Shown piece after piece: positions 9,181 to 17,172 of a stretch of DNA of 64,000 nt. Position 1 is the stretch's first letter. Each line of letters opens with the position of its first letter. The notes under the pieces are model-generated. The model was not told where the DNA came from, ran no database searches, and was given only the letters and a program-made list of their open reading frames with translations. The translations under genes and the position numbers were made by a program. Source of the stretch: Phycisphaerae bacterium. GTDB taxonomy: Bacteria > Planctomycetota > Phycisphaerae > Phycisphaerales > UBA1924. The stretch lies in contig JAUHYE010000005.1 of the NCBI GenBank assembly GCA_030426395.1, forward strand, positions 1 to 64,000. The letters run 5' to 3'.

Positions 9181-10426
9181 GCGGCCGGCACACCAACCGA
9201 AGGTAATGCGGGAAGCGCACGCGCACTTGCTGGCCCACGGGCGGGCAATGGACATGGTACAACTCGAGTCATGCACCACAGCCCAAGAGATGCTCGACGC
9301 CATAGCCGATGCGGCGGTCGGACGCGAACTGGTGCTGGCCCATGGCGCCCGCCCCGAATCGTGGCTCGAGCCGGGCTGGCCAACGCTCGACGAGTTGGAC
9401 TACGCGAGCCCCGAGACGAGCGTGGCGGTATGGTGCTTCGACTACCACGCCATGATGGTGAACTCGAACGCTCTGAATGCCATCGGCTTTGGCATCGACA
9501 CGCCAAATCCTGACGGCGGGCAGATTGGCCGGAAGCCCGATGGTGCGCTCTCTGGTGTCCTGTACGAAGCCTCGGCAGGTTTGGCGTGGAAGCAACTGGA
9601 GCCCAAGGGCATCGATGCCGGCGAGTTGCAGCGTTCGATCGATGACCTCGCCGAACACGGGTTCACGCATGTCCATGACCTCAAGGCCCAGCCCGGCCTC
9701 GGTGAAGCGTTCAAGTCGGTGCATATTCCACACGACTTCCGGCTCGTCCTCTACCCCCTCGTCCAAGACCTCCCCGAAACCCTGAAGACCCGCAGCGACT
9801 GGCAATCCGACCAGATCCGCCTCGGCGGGGGCAAGATCTTCGTCGATGGCACGCTCAACTCACGCACGGCGTGGATGCTGCATCCGTTCGCCGATGGGCG
9901 GGGCGAGCACCCCGCGGGCATGCAACTCATGAGCGACAAGTCCATCGAAGACGCCATCAGGCTGTGCGTGGGCGAGGGGCTGCAACTGACCGCCCACGCC
10001 ATCGGTGATGCGGCGGTGCGTGCCGTGCTCGATGCGGCCGAACGGGCGCGCGCGCCACGCGGGTCGGTTCGGATCGAGCACGCCGAAGTGATCGACGAGG
10101 CGGACGTGCCGCGCTTCGCCGAGCTTGGGGTCATTGCCAGCGTGCAGCCGTGCCATTTGCTCTACGACATCGAGGCTCTGAGGCGGGCATGCCCCGACCG
10201 GCTGGAACGCGTGCTACCCCTGCGCGAACTCATCGACAGCGGCCTGAAGCCGGGCCGGAACATCCTCTTCGGCAGCGACACGCCCATCGTCCGGCCCAAC
10301 CCCGAGGACTCGATCCTCGCGGCGACCAATCGGGGGCGGGCGGACATGGCCCTCGCTGAGGGCATTGCGCCGGGCCAGGCCATCTCTGAGGATGAGGCCT
10401 GGGCGTGCTTCGATGCCGACGCGTAG
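9173..10426 (+). CDS. Amidohydrolase family 3 (YtcJ-like) TIM barrel without the beta-sandwich
   Basis: A 417-residue metal-dependent hydrolase. GTG 9173 has an excellent GGGGAGG six to seven bases upstream, inside the end of the previous gene; ATG 9206 is the alternative. The sequence opens at the metal-binding strand (REAHAHLLAHGRAMDM, where relatives have DAHxHL). It continues with VHDLKAQPG, GGGKIFVDGTLNSRTAWM, the HAIGDAAVRAVLDA metal-ligand region, RIEHAEVIDEADV, SVQPCHLLYD and FGSDTPIVRPNPE, all typical of YtcJ-type amidohydrolases. Relatives are usually 500-550 residues because a beta-sandwich made from both ends surrounds the barrel. Here both ends are missing: it begins at the first barrel strand and stops at ISEDEAWACFDADA. 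Substrate unknown. Read as a shortened but possibly active enzyme. Confidence 0.75.
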   Translation: MGERPAHQPKVMREAHAHLLAHGRAMDMVQLESCTTAQEMLDAIADAAVGRELVLAHGARPESWLEPGWPTLDELDYASPETSVAVWCFDYHAMMVNSNALNAIGFGIDTPNPDGGQIGRKPDGALSGVLYEASAGLAWKQLEPKGIDAGELQRSIDDLAEHGFTHVHDLKAQPGLGEAFKSVHIPHDFRLVLYPLVQDLPETLKTRSDWQSDQIRLGGGKIFVDGTLNSRTAWMLHPFADGRGEHPAGMQLMSDKSIEDAIRLCVGEGLQLTAHAIGDAAVRAVLDAAERARAPRGSVRIEHAEVIDEADVPRFAELGVIASVQPCHLLYDIEALRRACPDRLERVLPLRELIDSGLKPGRNILFGSDTPIVRPNPEDSILAATNRGRADMALAEGIAPGQAISEDEAWACFDADA

Positions 10427-10463
10427 TAATACGCAGTTTCCCTGATTTTTCTGCGACATGGAA

Positions 10464-10493
10464 TTAGAATTGTTCTAAGCAGTTGTTTAAAAT
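10464..10493 (+). promoter_or_regulatory. Candidate promoter with overlapping 15-bp palindrome upstream of uvrB
   Basis: TTAGAATTGTTCTAA (10464-10478) is a perfect inverted repeat with 6-bp arms and a 3-base centre. It overlaps a weak -35 (TTAGAA) 18 bp from a good -10 (TAAAAT, 10488-10493). A symmetric site over the promoter of uvrB, a standard SOS gene, is what a LexA-type operator would look like. The sequence is not the Gram-positive, proteobacterial or other LexA box I know, so the regulator is an inference. Confidence 0.5.
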
Positions 10494-10499
10494 GTATCA

Positions 10500-10595
10500 A
10501 AGGTGCTATCGCACGGAGGAGTCCGAGCGAAGCACCAGGATATCTTCTCGCTCTCTCGGGCGGGCTCGGGCCTTCGGGTCGGGGCCCGCCTTTTG
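10500..10595 (+). ncRNA. Candidate ~95-nt structured leader RNA or sRNA before uvrB
   Basis: Transcription from the TAAAAT promoter would begin near 10500, directly at a long hairpin. GGTGCT(10502)-A-TCGC-A-CGGA-loop GGAG-TCCG-A-GCGA-AGCACC(10536) gives 14 pairs with one bulge and one A/A mismatch. About 20 nt later a second hairpin with a UUCG loop and a T-run ends the RNA (10559-10594). The compact two-hairpin form fits either a small RNA or an attenuated uvrB leader. The GGAG exposed in the first loop resembles CsrA/RsmA targets, which is a guess. It matches no riboswitch family I recognise. Confidence 0.5.
10559..10594 (+). terminator. Rho-independent terminator/attenuator in uvrB leader
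   Basis: The stem GGCGGGCTC (10559-10567) pairs with GGGCCCGCC (10582-10590). It extends through GGCC/GGTC to a UUCG tetraloop closed by C-G (10573-10576) and is followed by TTTT. It lies 30 bp before the uvrB ATG, so it either ends a small RNA or attenuates uvrB. Confidence 0.7.
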
Positions 10596-10623
10596 GCTTC
10601 GAACGATTTCCTACCGTTCCGCC

Positions 10624-12843
10624 ATGCCCCACCGCCCCTTCGAGATCGTCAGCCAGTTCAAGCCCATGGGCGACCAGCCCTCGGCGATCGAGGCATTGAC
10701 CGAGCGGCTGCGTTCGGGGGCCGATTCGGCCACGCTGCTGGGGGCCACGGGAACGGGCAAGACGTTCACGATGGCCAACGTCATCCAGCGGCTGGGCAAG
10801 CCCACGCTGATCATCAGCCACAATAAGACGCTGGCGGCCCAGCTCTACGAGGAGCTGCGGGAGTTCCTGCCGCACAACAGCGTCAACTACTTCGTGAGCT
10901 ACTACGACTACTACCAGCCCGAGGCGTATATACCCCAGAGAGACATCTATATCGAGAAGGACGCGAGCCGGAACGAAGACCTCGACCAGCTCCGCCTGGC
11001 CGCGACGAGCAACATCCTGAGCCGCCGGGATACGGTGGTCGTCGCCAGCGTGTCGTGCATCTTCGGCCTCGGTTCGCCCGAGGCGTACGGCGACAAGGTG
11101 CTGACCTTCAGCAAGGGCGTGCGCGTCGATCGGCGGCAGCTCTTCGCATCTCTGACTGCCATGCAGTACAAGCGGAGCGACTACGAGTTCAGTCGTGGGC
11201 GATTCCGGGCCCGCGGGGACGTCATCGAGGTGTGGCCCGCGTCGGAACGGTTCGCGGTCCGGCTCGACCTCTTCGGCGACGACCTGGATCGGCTGGAGCT
11301 CATCAACCCGACGTCGGGCGAGGTGCTGGCCGAGGAGGACACGTTCCACCTGTTCCCAGCCGTGCACTACGTGCTGCCCGAGGAGCAGCTCGAGACCATC
11401 GCCGACGACATCTCGCGGGAGCTGGACTCTCGCGTGCTCGAGTTGCGGAGCGAGGGCAAGCTGCTCGAGGCCCAGCGGTTGCTGGCCCGCACGAAGTATG
11501 ACCTGGACCTGATCAAAGAGACCGGGAGCTGCCCGGGTGTCGAGAATTACAGCCGCTTCTTCGATGGACGCATGCCAGGCGAGCGACCCTTCACGCTGCT
11601 GGATTACTTCGATTACGCACCGCGGCCAGGTATGGGCGAGGCGACGATGCTGCCGCGTGCGGAAACCAACGATCAACTGGTCCAGCGCGATGACAAGCGA
11701 CGTGCCGGACGGCCCAACATCGACGACTGGCTCGTGATCATCGACGAGAGCCACGTCACGCTGCCGCAGGTACGGGCGATGTTCAACGGCGACCGCATGC
11801 GCAAGGAGACGCTGGTCGAGCACGGCTTCCGGCTGAGCAGCGCGCTGGACAACCGGCCGCTGCGGTTCGAGGAGTTCGAGCGGGTCGTGCCGCAGATGAT
11901 GTTCGTGAGCGCGACGCCCGGGCCGTACGAACTCGAGCGTACGGGCGGGGAGATCGCCGAGCAGGTCATCCGCCCTACGGGCCTGCTGGACCCCGGCGTG
12001 GAGGTGAAGCCCGCCGACGGGCAGGTGCCGGATTTGCTGGAGGAGTGCAAGGCCGCCGTCGCGCGCGGGGATCGGGTGCTCGTCACGGCTCTTACGAAAC
12101 GATTGTGCGAGGATTTGGCAAGCTATCTCGACCAGAACGGCCTGCGGACGCGCTACCTGCACAGCGACATCGAGACGCTCGAACGGCTCGAGATCATCAC
12201 CGATTTACGAGAAGGCTCGTTCGACGTGCTGGTGGGCGTGAACTTGCTTCGGGAGGGCCTCGACCTGCCCGAGGTGGCGCTGGTAGCGATCCTGGACGCC
12301 GACAAGGAGGGTTTCCTGAGGAGCCCGACGAGCCTGATCCAGCTCATGGGCCGGGCGGCCCGCAACGTCAACGGCCGGGTCGTGATGTACGCCGACAAGA
12401 TGACGCCGGCGATGAAGAACGCGCTCGACGAGACCGACCGCCGCCGCGAGAAGCAGGTGGCGTATAACGAGAAGATGGGCATCACGCCCGCGACGATCCG
12501 CAAGGAGATCCGCCGCGGCATCGAGATGCAACTGCGAGCCCGCAAGACGGCGCGCGAGGCGGCCGGCACGGCCGAGGAGGCGTTCGACATCGCCGAGTTG
12601 ATGCGGGAACTCGAAGCCGAGATGCTTGAGGCGGCGCAGTCGTTGGAGTTCGAGAAGGCCGCTCGATTACGCGATCAGGCTCGGAAGCTCAAGGAACGGC
12701 TGGCCCAGGGCGACACGGCGAAGATACGACGCAGTGAACTCGATGAGGGCAAGCAGAACAAGCGGCAGCGGCGTAGCAAGGCCGGCAAGCCCGGAACTCC
12801 CGGCAGCAAGCCGACGAAACGCAAGAAGCGGACGAGCGGATGA
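10624..12843 (+). CDS. uvrB: UvrABC system protein B
   Basis: The DNA-damage recognition helicase-like subunit of nucleotide excision repair. It has 739 residues against about 670 in most bacteria. Seen: Walker A GATGTGKT (40-47), the beta-hairpin region YDYYQPEAYIPQRDIYIEKD, SVSCIFGLGSPE, the DEAD-box-like IIDESHVTLPQ, FVSATPGPYE, GVNLLREGLDLPE, QLMGRAARNVNG and the C-terminal UVR motif (ELEAEMLEAAQSLEFEKAARLRD) that binds UvrC. A roughly 35-40-residue insertion sits between LLDYF and the DESH box (around GEATMLPRAETNDQLVQRDD), and a basic tail follows the UVR domain. ATG 10624 (MPHRPFEIVSQFKPMG) is family-like although no ribosome site precedes it; upstream in-frame codons lie in the structured leader. 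The 3' end overlaps a small membrane-protein gene. Confidence 0.97.
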   Translation: MPHRPFEIVSQFKPMGDQPSAIEALTERLRSGADSATLLGATGTGKTFTMANVIQRLGKPTLIISHNKTLAAQLYEELREFLPHNSVNYFVSYYDYYQPEAYIPQRDIYIEKDASRNEDLDQLRLAATSNILSRRDTVVVASVSCIFGLGSPEAYGDKVLTFSKGVRVDRRQLFASLTAMQYKRSDYEFSRGRFRARGDVIEVWPASERFAVRLDLFGDDLDRLELINPTSGEVLAEEDTFHLFPAVHYVLPEEQLETIADDISRELDSRVLELRSEGKLLEAQRLLARTKYDLDLIKETGSCPGVENYSRFFDGRMPGERPFTLLDYFDYAPRPGMGEATMLPRAETNDQLVQRDDKRRAGRPNIDDWLVIIDESHVTLPQVRAMFNGDRMRKETLVEHGFRLSSALDNRPLRFEEFERVVPQMMFVSATPGPYELERTGGEIAEQVIRPTGLLDPGVEVKPADGQVPDLLEECKAAVARGDRVLVTALTKRLCEDLASYLDQNGLRTRYLHSDIETLERLEIITDLREGSFDVLVGVNLLREGLDLPEVALVAILDADKEGFLRSPTSLIQLMGRAARNVNGRVVMYADKMTPAMKNALDETDRRREKQVAYNEKMGITPATIRKEIRRGIEMQLRARKTAREAAGTAEEAFDIAELMRELEAEMLEAAQSLEFEKAARLRDQARKLKERLAQGDTAKIRRSELDEGKQNKRQRRSKAGKPGTPGSKPTKRKKRTSG

Positions 12844-12992
12844 AGACAAGAGAAAAACTCAAGACCTACTTCATCGGCTTCGGCATTGGGTTGATCTTGT
12901 GCGGCCTCATGCTGTACACGCGGTGGAAGTGGCACCAGGCCAATCCGCCGCCGCCTCAGCAACAGCAGGCCCCTATCCCCGCAGCGCCGTGA
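12840..12992 (+). CDS. 50-residue single-pass membrane protein coupled to uvrB
   Basis: ATG 12840 overlaps the uvrB stop as ATGA, so translation is probably coupled. The product starts MKTREKLKTYF, has one hydrophobic helix (about residues 11-26, FIGFGIGLILCGLMLY), then WKWH and a Pro/Gln-rich end PPPPQQQQAPIPAAP. No known family is recognised. The tight overlap, basic N-terminus and clean helix favour a real small protein. Its last 20 bp overlap the end of the convergent nnrD gene. Confidence 0.6.
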   Translation: MKTREKLKTYFIGFGIGLILCGLMLYTRWKWHQANPPPPQQQQAPIPAAP

Positions 12993-13935
12993 CCGCCTCG
13001 GGAAGCTCATCGGCCAGTTCGCCCGGTGTGAGGCCGGCGCTAGCGTGGTGCTTCTCTCGCCAGAGACGGGCCGCGTGAGAGTGTGCGACGACCGCGCAGC
13101 GGGCGATATCGAAGAGCGTAAGGCGGCCGTCGCTCGGCATGAGCTTCGCGCGATCGCCGAGCTTGGAGCGGGCGAGCTCGTGCGTTACAGGCCTCGCGTG
13201 CTGGGCGATGAGCCCGCCGATGAGGCCGGCCAGCACGTCGCCAGTGCCGCCGGTGGCGAGCGCCGAGTCGGCCGTGTCGTCGCTCCACGTCTGGATGCCG
13301 TCGCTCACGACGGTGCGCGCCCCCTTGAGTACGACGACACAACCGAGACGCTGGGCGAGTTGCTCTGCGGCCTGGGGGCGTTTGGCGTCATCGGTGGCGT
13401 TGGTGTCCATGCCCAACGCTTTTGCGAGCCTGGCGAACTCGCCGGGGTGGGGCGTGACGACGGCCGGGGCGTGGAAGTCGAGCGCGAGTTGCGGCGTCTC
13501 GCTGAGCTCGTTGAGCGCGTCGGCATCGACGACCACGGGTGTGAGCTTCTGCTGGATGGCACGCAATGCGAGCGCCGCTGGCCCCACGCCGCGACCGAGA
13601 CCGGGACCGATCACCATCGCGTCGGCTTCCTCGATCGCCTCGTCGAGCACCGCAACGGCGTCGCTGGCGATGATGGTGCCGTTGGCGTCGACAGGGAGCG
13701 CCCTGCCCGTGCAGTGGTCGGCCATCGTCAATGCTTCGTTGAGCACGCCCTCAGGGCACAGCAGACGCACGAGCCCCGCGCCCGCACGAGCCGCCGCCCG
13801 AGCCGAGAGCGCGGGTGCCCCAATCATCCGGCTGCCCGCGAGCGCACAGCCGCCCACGATGGCGACGCGGCCAAAGTCGCCCTTGTGCCCGGTATCCGCA
13901 CGCGCGGGCAGGCGCGGTGGCGGTAGATCGTTCAA
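12973..13935 (-). CDS. nnrD: ADP-dependent (S)-NAD(P)H-hydrate dehydratase
   Basis: Repairs hydrated NADH/NADPH by ADP-driven dehydration. 320 residues when started at TTG 13935, which overlaps the upstream stop as TTGA and has GGTGGAGG eight bases before it. Diagnostic motifs: HKGDFGRVAIVGG near the N-terminus, MVIGPGLGRG, VVVDADALN, VVTPHPGEFARL, VVVLKGARTVV, and the catalytic ATGGTGDVLAGLIGG. This is the ribokinase-like C-terminal half only. The NnrE epimerase domain fused to it in many bacteria is absent and must be encoded elsewhere if present. The upstream frame is open further but reads as Arg-rich antisense and is not counted. Cotranscribed with the transglutaminase-like gene. Confidence 0.92.
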   Translation of the reverse strand: MNDLPPPRLPARADTGHKGDFGRVAIVGGCALAGSRMIGAPALSARAAARAGAGLVRLLCPEGVLNEALTMADHCTGRALPVDANGTIIASDAVAVLDEAIEEADAMVIGPGLGRGVGPAALALRAIQQKLTPVVVDADALNELSETPQLALDFHAPAVVTPHPGEFARLAKALGMDTNATDDAKRPQAAEQLAQRLGCVVVLKGARTVVSDGIQTWSDDTADSALATGGTGDVLAGLIGGLIAQHARPVTHELARSKLGDRAKLMPSDGRLTLFDIARCAVVAHSHAARLWREKHHASAGLTPGELADELPEAVTALRG

Positions 13936-15359
13936 CGGATCGCCTCCACCTCGATCGAGATCGTGCCGAGTGTGGGCGCCAAGCCCTGCCACAGGTCGTT
14001 GGCGTTCGAACCATCGGAGATCGACAGCGCGATCTGGGCAACGTGCCTCGGGCGGAGACGCTGCGTGGCGTCGAGGTCGACCCAGTGTGCGCCGCCTTCG
14101 CTCTCGATCAGCGCCTGCGTCCACACATGGTACACGAACGCCGGCGGCGTGCCCGCGCCGCCGGGCTCGTAGCTCAGGCCGGCGACGAGCCTCGACGGGA
14201 TGCCCTGCGCTCGCAGCAGCGCGGCAAGGAGCGTGGCGTGCTCGGTGCAGTCGCCCTCGCGATTGCGTGCGACCGTGGCGGCGCTCGCCAGGGCGACGTC
14301 CAGGTTCTTGCGGGTGATGTAACGATGCACAAATGCCCGCAGCGTCTCGGCCTTGGCGGCCGGCGCGGCGCCATCGGGTAACTGCCTGGTCGCACGGTCG
14401 GCGAGTTGTGCCACGACCTCGTCATCGACCTCAAGCAACTGGGTAGCCGCGAGCCATGCCTCACGCTGCTCGGCGGTGGGCTCAACGGCTGGCCCGGGCT
14501 CGCCGAGGTCGATGGTCACACGCACGGCTCCATCGTCGACCCGATCGGCACGCTGCGGCCCGGTGGTCAGTGCGGGCGTGTGGGCGTTGCCCTTGAGCAC
14601 GAACGCGGCCGAACGCAGCCTTTGGTGGCCGCGGATGGCTCGCGAGGCTGAGATCCGCGTCGCGTCGATCAAGTCCGGCGGTTTGGCCAACGCCCGACGG
14701 GCGGTCGCCTCGTCGCTCAGGCGGATCTCCTGGACCACCGCGCCGATGGACGTGCGCGCCCGCACCAGGTTGCCATCCGCGTCGAGCCACTCGTCGACGA
14801 CTCGCTCTTCATCGCCGCGGCGGGTCTCGAACCGAACAGTCTCATGCCCGTCGATGGTCTCCTCGCCGATGCGTTCACGGCGCGTGGGGACAGGGTCGAG
14901 GCCGCTGAGCGGGTCGGCCACTTGCGTGCTGATGCTCGCTTCGCCGCTGGCGAGGCGCTCGGCCAGGTATCGCCGCTCGGCGTCGGGGCCGACGTACATG
15001 CCGTCGGGCGCCGGCTGGATAGTCTCCTGGCCGTCGTGCTCGACGGTCACCGAGCGCCCGTTGAAGCGCCAGGTGGTCTCGTCGGCCCGATCGCCCTCGA
15101 TTCGGCGACGCATGGAGTGCACGTTGCCGTTCGTGTGCTCGACGACCTCGCTGGTGAACGCGGTCACGACAACCGACCCCTGCCGCCCCACCGCGACGCG
15201 CATCTCGGTCCTCGTAGTGATCAACTCTCCGGCCTCGCGTTGCTCGACGCTCATCCAGCCGGCGGGCTGGCCCTGGAGCTCGACGACGTACCAACGGGTG
15301 TCCGCCAGTGATATCGCCGCACACATCAGAATGACCCAGATGGCAACGAGCCGTCGCAT
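13932..15359 (-). CDS. Exported transglutaminase-like (papain-fold) protein
   Basis: A 475-residue protein with a signal peptide (MRRLVAIWVILMCAAISLA, cleavage near LADTRW). The N-terminal ~290 residues are strand-rich and unrecognised (for example GMYVGPDAERRYLAERL). The C-terminal part is a transglutaminase-like core with a full triad: Cys in NREGDCTEHATLL, His in AFVYHVWTQALI and Asp in HWVDLDATQRL. Such domains in exported bacterial proteins act as cysteine peptidases or cross-linking enzymes on envelope substrates; the reaction here is not known. ATG 15359 is preferred over the in-frame codon at 15383 because it starts the signal peptide. Its stop overlaps the nnrD start; only 12 bp separate it from the divergent tatD. 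Confidence 0.8.
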   Translation of the reverse strand: MRRLVAIWVILMCAAISLADTRWYVVELQGQPAGWMSVEQREAGELITTRTEMRVAVGRQGSVVVTAFTSEVVEHTNGNVHSMRRRIEGDRADETTWRFNGRSVTVEHDGQETIQPAPDGMYVGPDAERRYLAERLASGEASISTQVADPLSGLDPVPTRRERIGEETIDGHETVRFETRRGDEERVVDEWLDADGNLVRARTSIGAVVQEIRLSDEATARRALAKPPDLIDATRISASRAIRGHQRLRSAAFVLKGNAHTPALTTGPQRADRVDDGAVRVTIDLGEPGPAVEPTAEQREAWLAATQLLEVDDEVVAQLADRATRQLPDGAAPAAKAETLRAFVHRYITRKNLDVALASAATVARNREGDCTEHATLLAALLRAQGIPSRLVAGLSYEPGGAGTPPAFVYHVWTQALIESEGGAHWVDLDATQRLRPRHVAQIALSISDGSNANDLWQGLAPTLGTISIEVEAIR

Positions 15360-15371
15360 TAACGCATCGTA

Positions 15372-16202
15372 GTGGCTCGCCACGGTGTACGGTTACCCGT
15401 GATCGACACCCACTGCCACCTGACCTTCCCCGATTTCGAGGGCCGCGTGCCCGAGGAACTGGCCGAGGCCGCCCGCCACGGCGTCGCCGGCTGCATCACC
15501 ATCAGCACGACACCGATGAACGCGCTCGAGTGCCTCCGGCTGGCCTCGACCTACCCCAACGTCTGGAGCAGCGCGGGCATCCATCCGCTCTACGCGGCGG
15601 AAGGGCCGTTCGACCTCACACCGCTGCGGCACTGCATCGCCCAGGACCGCTGCGTGGCGTGGGGCGAGCTCGGGCTGGATAACCACTACAGCGACCCGCC
15701 ACGCTCGCTCCAGGAGCCGGTGCTCCTTCAGCAACTCGCGATGATCCGCGAGATCGACAAGGCGGGCAAGGCCGGCGCGAACAAGCCCATCGTCGTCCAC
15801 TGCCGCGAGGCGTTCGACGACCTCATCCCGATCCTGCAAGCCAGCGGCATCTCGGGCGAGCGCTTCGTGTTCCACTGCTTCACGGCCGGGCCAAAAGAAG
15901 CCCGGCAGGTCCTCGACTTCGGCGCGATGATCAGCTACACCGGCGTTGCGACATACAACAACGCCAGGGAAGTGATGGAAGCCGCCGCGCTGACACCGGC
16001 CGACCGCATCATGGTCGAGACCGACGCGCCATACCTGAGCCCCCAGCCCGTGCGCGGGCAGCGGCCGTGCCGGCCGTGGATGGTCTCGCTGACCGCGAAG
16101 CTCGTCGCCGAGGCTCGGGGCGAGGCGTACGAGGACTTCGAGTCCATGACCGATGCGAACGCCGAGCGGTTCTTTGGGATCGAGATCCCAAAGAACGCGT
16201 AA
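15372..16202 (+). CDS. tatD: TatD-family metal-dependent hydrolase/DNase
   Basis: A TIM-barrel metal hydrolase of 276 residues (267 if GTG 15399 is the start, which would place VIDTHCHL at the N-terminus as in most relatives). Metal ligands: DTHCHLTFPDF, GIHPLYA, WGELGLDNHY (Glu), IVVHCREAFDDL (His), FHCFTAGPKEA (His) and VETDAPYLSPQP (Asp). The RGQRPCRPWM segment is usual for the family. TatD proteins have 3'-5' exonuclease activity on DNA/RNA and act in DNA repair or quality control. No ribosome site precedes either GTG. An 11-bp perfect hairpin lies in the last codons. Divergent from the transglutaminase-like gene. Confidence 0.93.
   Translation: MARHGVRLPVIDTHCHLTFPDFEGRVPEELAEAARHGVAGCITISTTPMNALECLRLASTYPNVWSSAGIHPLYAAEGPFDLTPLRHCIAQDRCVAWGELGLDNHYSDPPRSLQEPVLLQQLAMIREIDKAGKAGANKPIVVHCREAFDDLIPILQASGISGERFVFHCFTAGPKEARQVLDFGAMISYTGVATYNNAREVMEAAALTPADRIMVETDAPYLSPQPVRGQRPCRPWMVSLTAKLVAEARGEAYEDFESMTDANAERFFGIEIPKNA
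16170..16195. terminator. Bidirectional terminator hairpin inside the end of tatD
   Basis: TTCTTTGGGAT (16170-16180), loop CGAG, then ATCCCAAAGAA (16185-16195) form an 11-bp perfect stem. It lies between the convergent tatD and YpfJ-type genes and ends five bases before the tatD stop codon. No long T-tract follows on either strand, so termination is likely but not certain. Confidence 0.5.
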
Positions 16203-16208
16203 ACCCAA

Positions 16209-17126
16209 TCAGAGTCGCGTCGCCGAGAACGTATCGCCCGCCATCATGTCGCCGCTCTCGAACCCTCGCACGAACCAGCGGCGGCGCTGCTCGGACGTGC
16301 CGTGGGTGAACGAGTCGGGCACGACGTACCCCTGCGATTGCTTCTGCAGCCGATCGTCGCCCACGGCGGCGGCGGCCCGCATGGCCTCGTCGATGTCGCC
16401 CGGTTCGAGGATGCCCCAGCGTTCCTCGGCGTGGTGGGCCCACACGCCCGCGTAGAAGTCGGCCTGCAACTCGAGCCGCACCGAAAGGTCGTTGAACTCG
16501 CGCTGCTCGACTCGCCCTTTGGCGCCGTGCACCCGATCGGTCGCGCCCAGCAGGTGCTGCACATGGTGGCCCACCTCGTGGGCGAGCACGTACGCCTGGG
16601 CAAAGTCACCCGGCGCGCCCAGCCGCTCGGCGAGCTGGTCGTAGAAGCTCAGGTCGATGTAGATCTTGCGATCGGCCGGGCAATAGAACGGGCCCGTGGC
16701 CGCCGACGCGTAGCCGCAGCCAGACTCGGTCTGCCCCCGGAACAGCACGAGCACGGGCGGCTGGTAGGTCCGGCCCTGCCGGGCAAACAAGTCGCCCCAC
16801 ACCTGCTCGGTGTCGGCCAGCACGGTGGAGATGAATTCGGCCCGTTCGTCGTCGGCGGGGTCGATGGTGGCGCTCTGGCCGCCCAGCATGGGCCCGTTCG
16901 ACGGCCCTCCGGTGAGCACCGCCAGCGGGTTGCCGCCCAGCACCCAGACAAGGCCCATGATGACCAACAGAACGACGAGGCCACCGCCGCCGAGTTGCAC
17001 GCCGCGGGGCCCGCCACGCCCCCGGCCCGTGCCGGGGATCACGATGGGTCGCGAACGCCCGATTCTTCCGCTGCTGCGACGCCGATCGTCCACGTTGCGG
17101 CTCTGCCGCCGGCCCTTCCACTTCAT
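16209..17126 (-). CDS. YpfJ-type membrane-anchored neutral zinc metallopeptidase
   Basis: A 305-residue protein of the putative neutral zinc metallopeptidase family (YpfJ). ATG 17126 has GGAG upstream and starts with a basic tail (MKWKGRRQSRNVDDRR). A Gly-rich stretch and one membrane helix follow (about residues 50-66, LVVLLVIMGLVWVLGG). The zinc site is HEVGHHVQHLLG with a downstream Glu in LELQADFYAGVWAHH, and the family segments GCGYASAATGPFYCPADRKI and YIDLSFYDQL are intact. The expected active domain faces the periplasm. Substrate unknown. A small membrane-protein gene with the same orientation begins just upstream (17173-17403). Confidence 0.9.
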   Translation of the reverse strand: MKWKGRRQSRNVDDRRRSSGRIGRSRPIVIPGTGRGRGGPRGVQLGGGGLVVLLVIMGLVWVLGGNPLAVLTGGPSNGPMLGGQSATIDPADDERAEFISTVLADTEQVWGDLFARQGRTYQPPVLVLFRGQTESGCGYASAATGPFYCPADRKIYIDLSFYDQLAERLGAPGDFAQAYVLAHEVGHHVQHLLGATDRVHGAKGRVEQREFNDLSVRLELQADFYAGVWAHHAEERWGILEPGDIDEAMRAAAAVGDDRLQKQSQGYVVPDSFTHGTSEQRRRWFVRGFESGDMMAGDTFSATRL

Positions 17127-17172
17127 CGTGAGCTCCAAGGGCCGTGGGCGTACGCCCGCATCCAAGCCCTGA

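Noticed and set aside
10502-10536. Known riboswitch (fluoride, c-di-GMP, SAM) or hammerhead ribozyme in the uvrB leader
   Set aside because: The conserved cores of these families are absent; only a simple long hairpin is seen.
13980-14000. tRNA-like GTTCGAACC
   Set aside because: No acceptor stem or cloverleaf around it; it lies within the transglutaminase-like gene.
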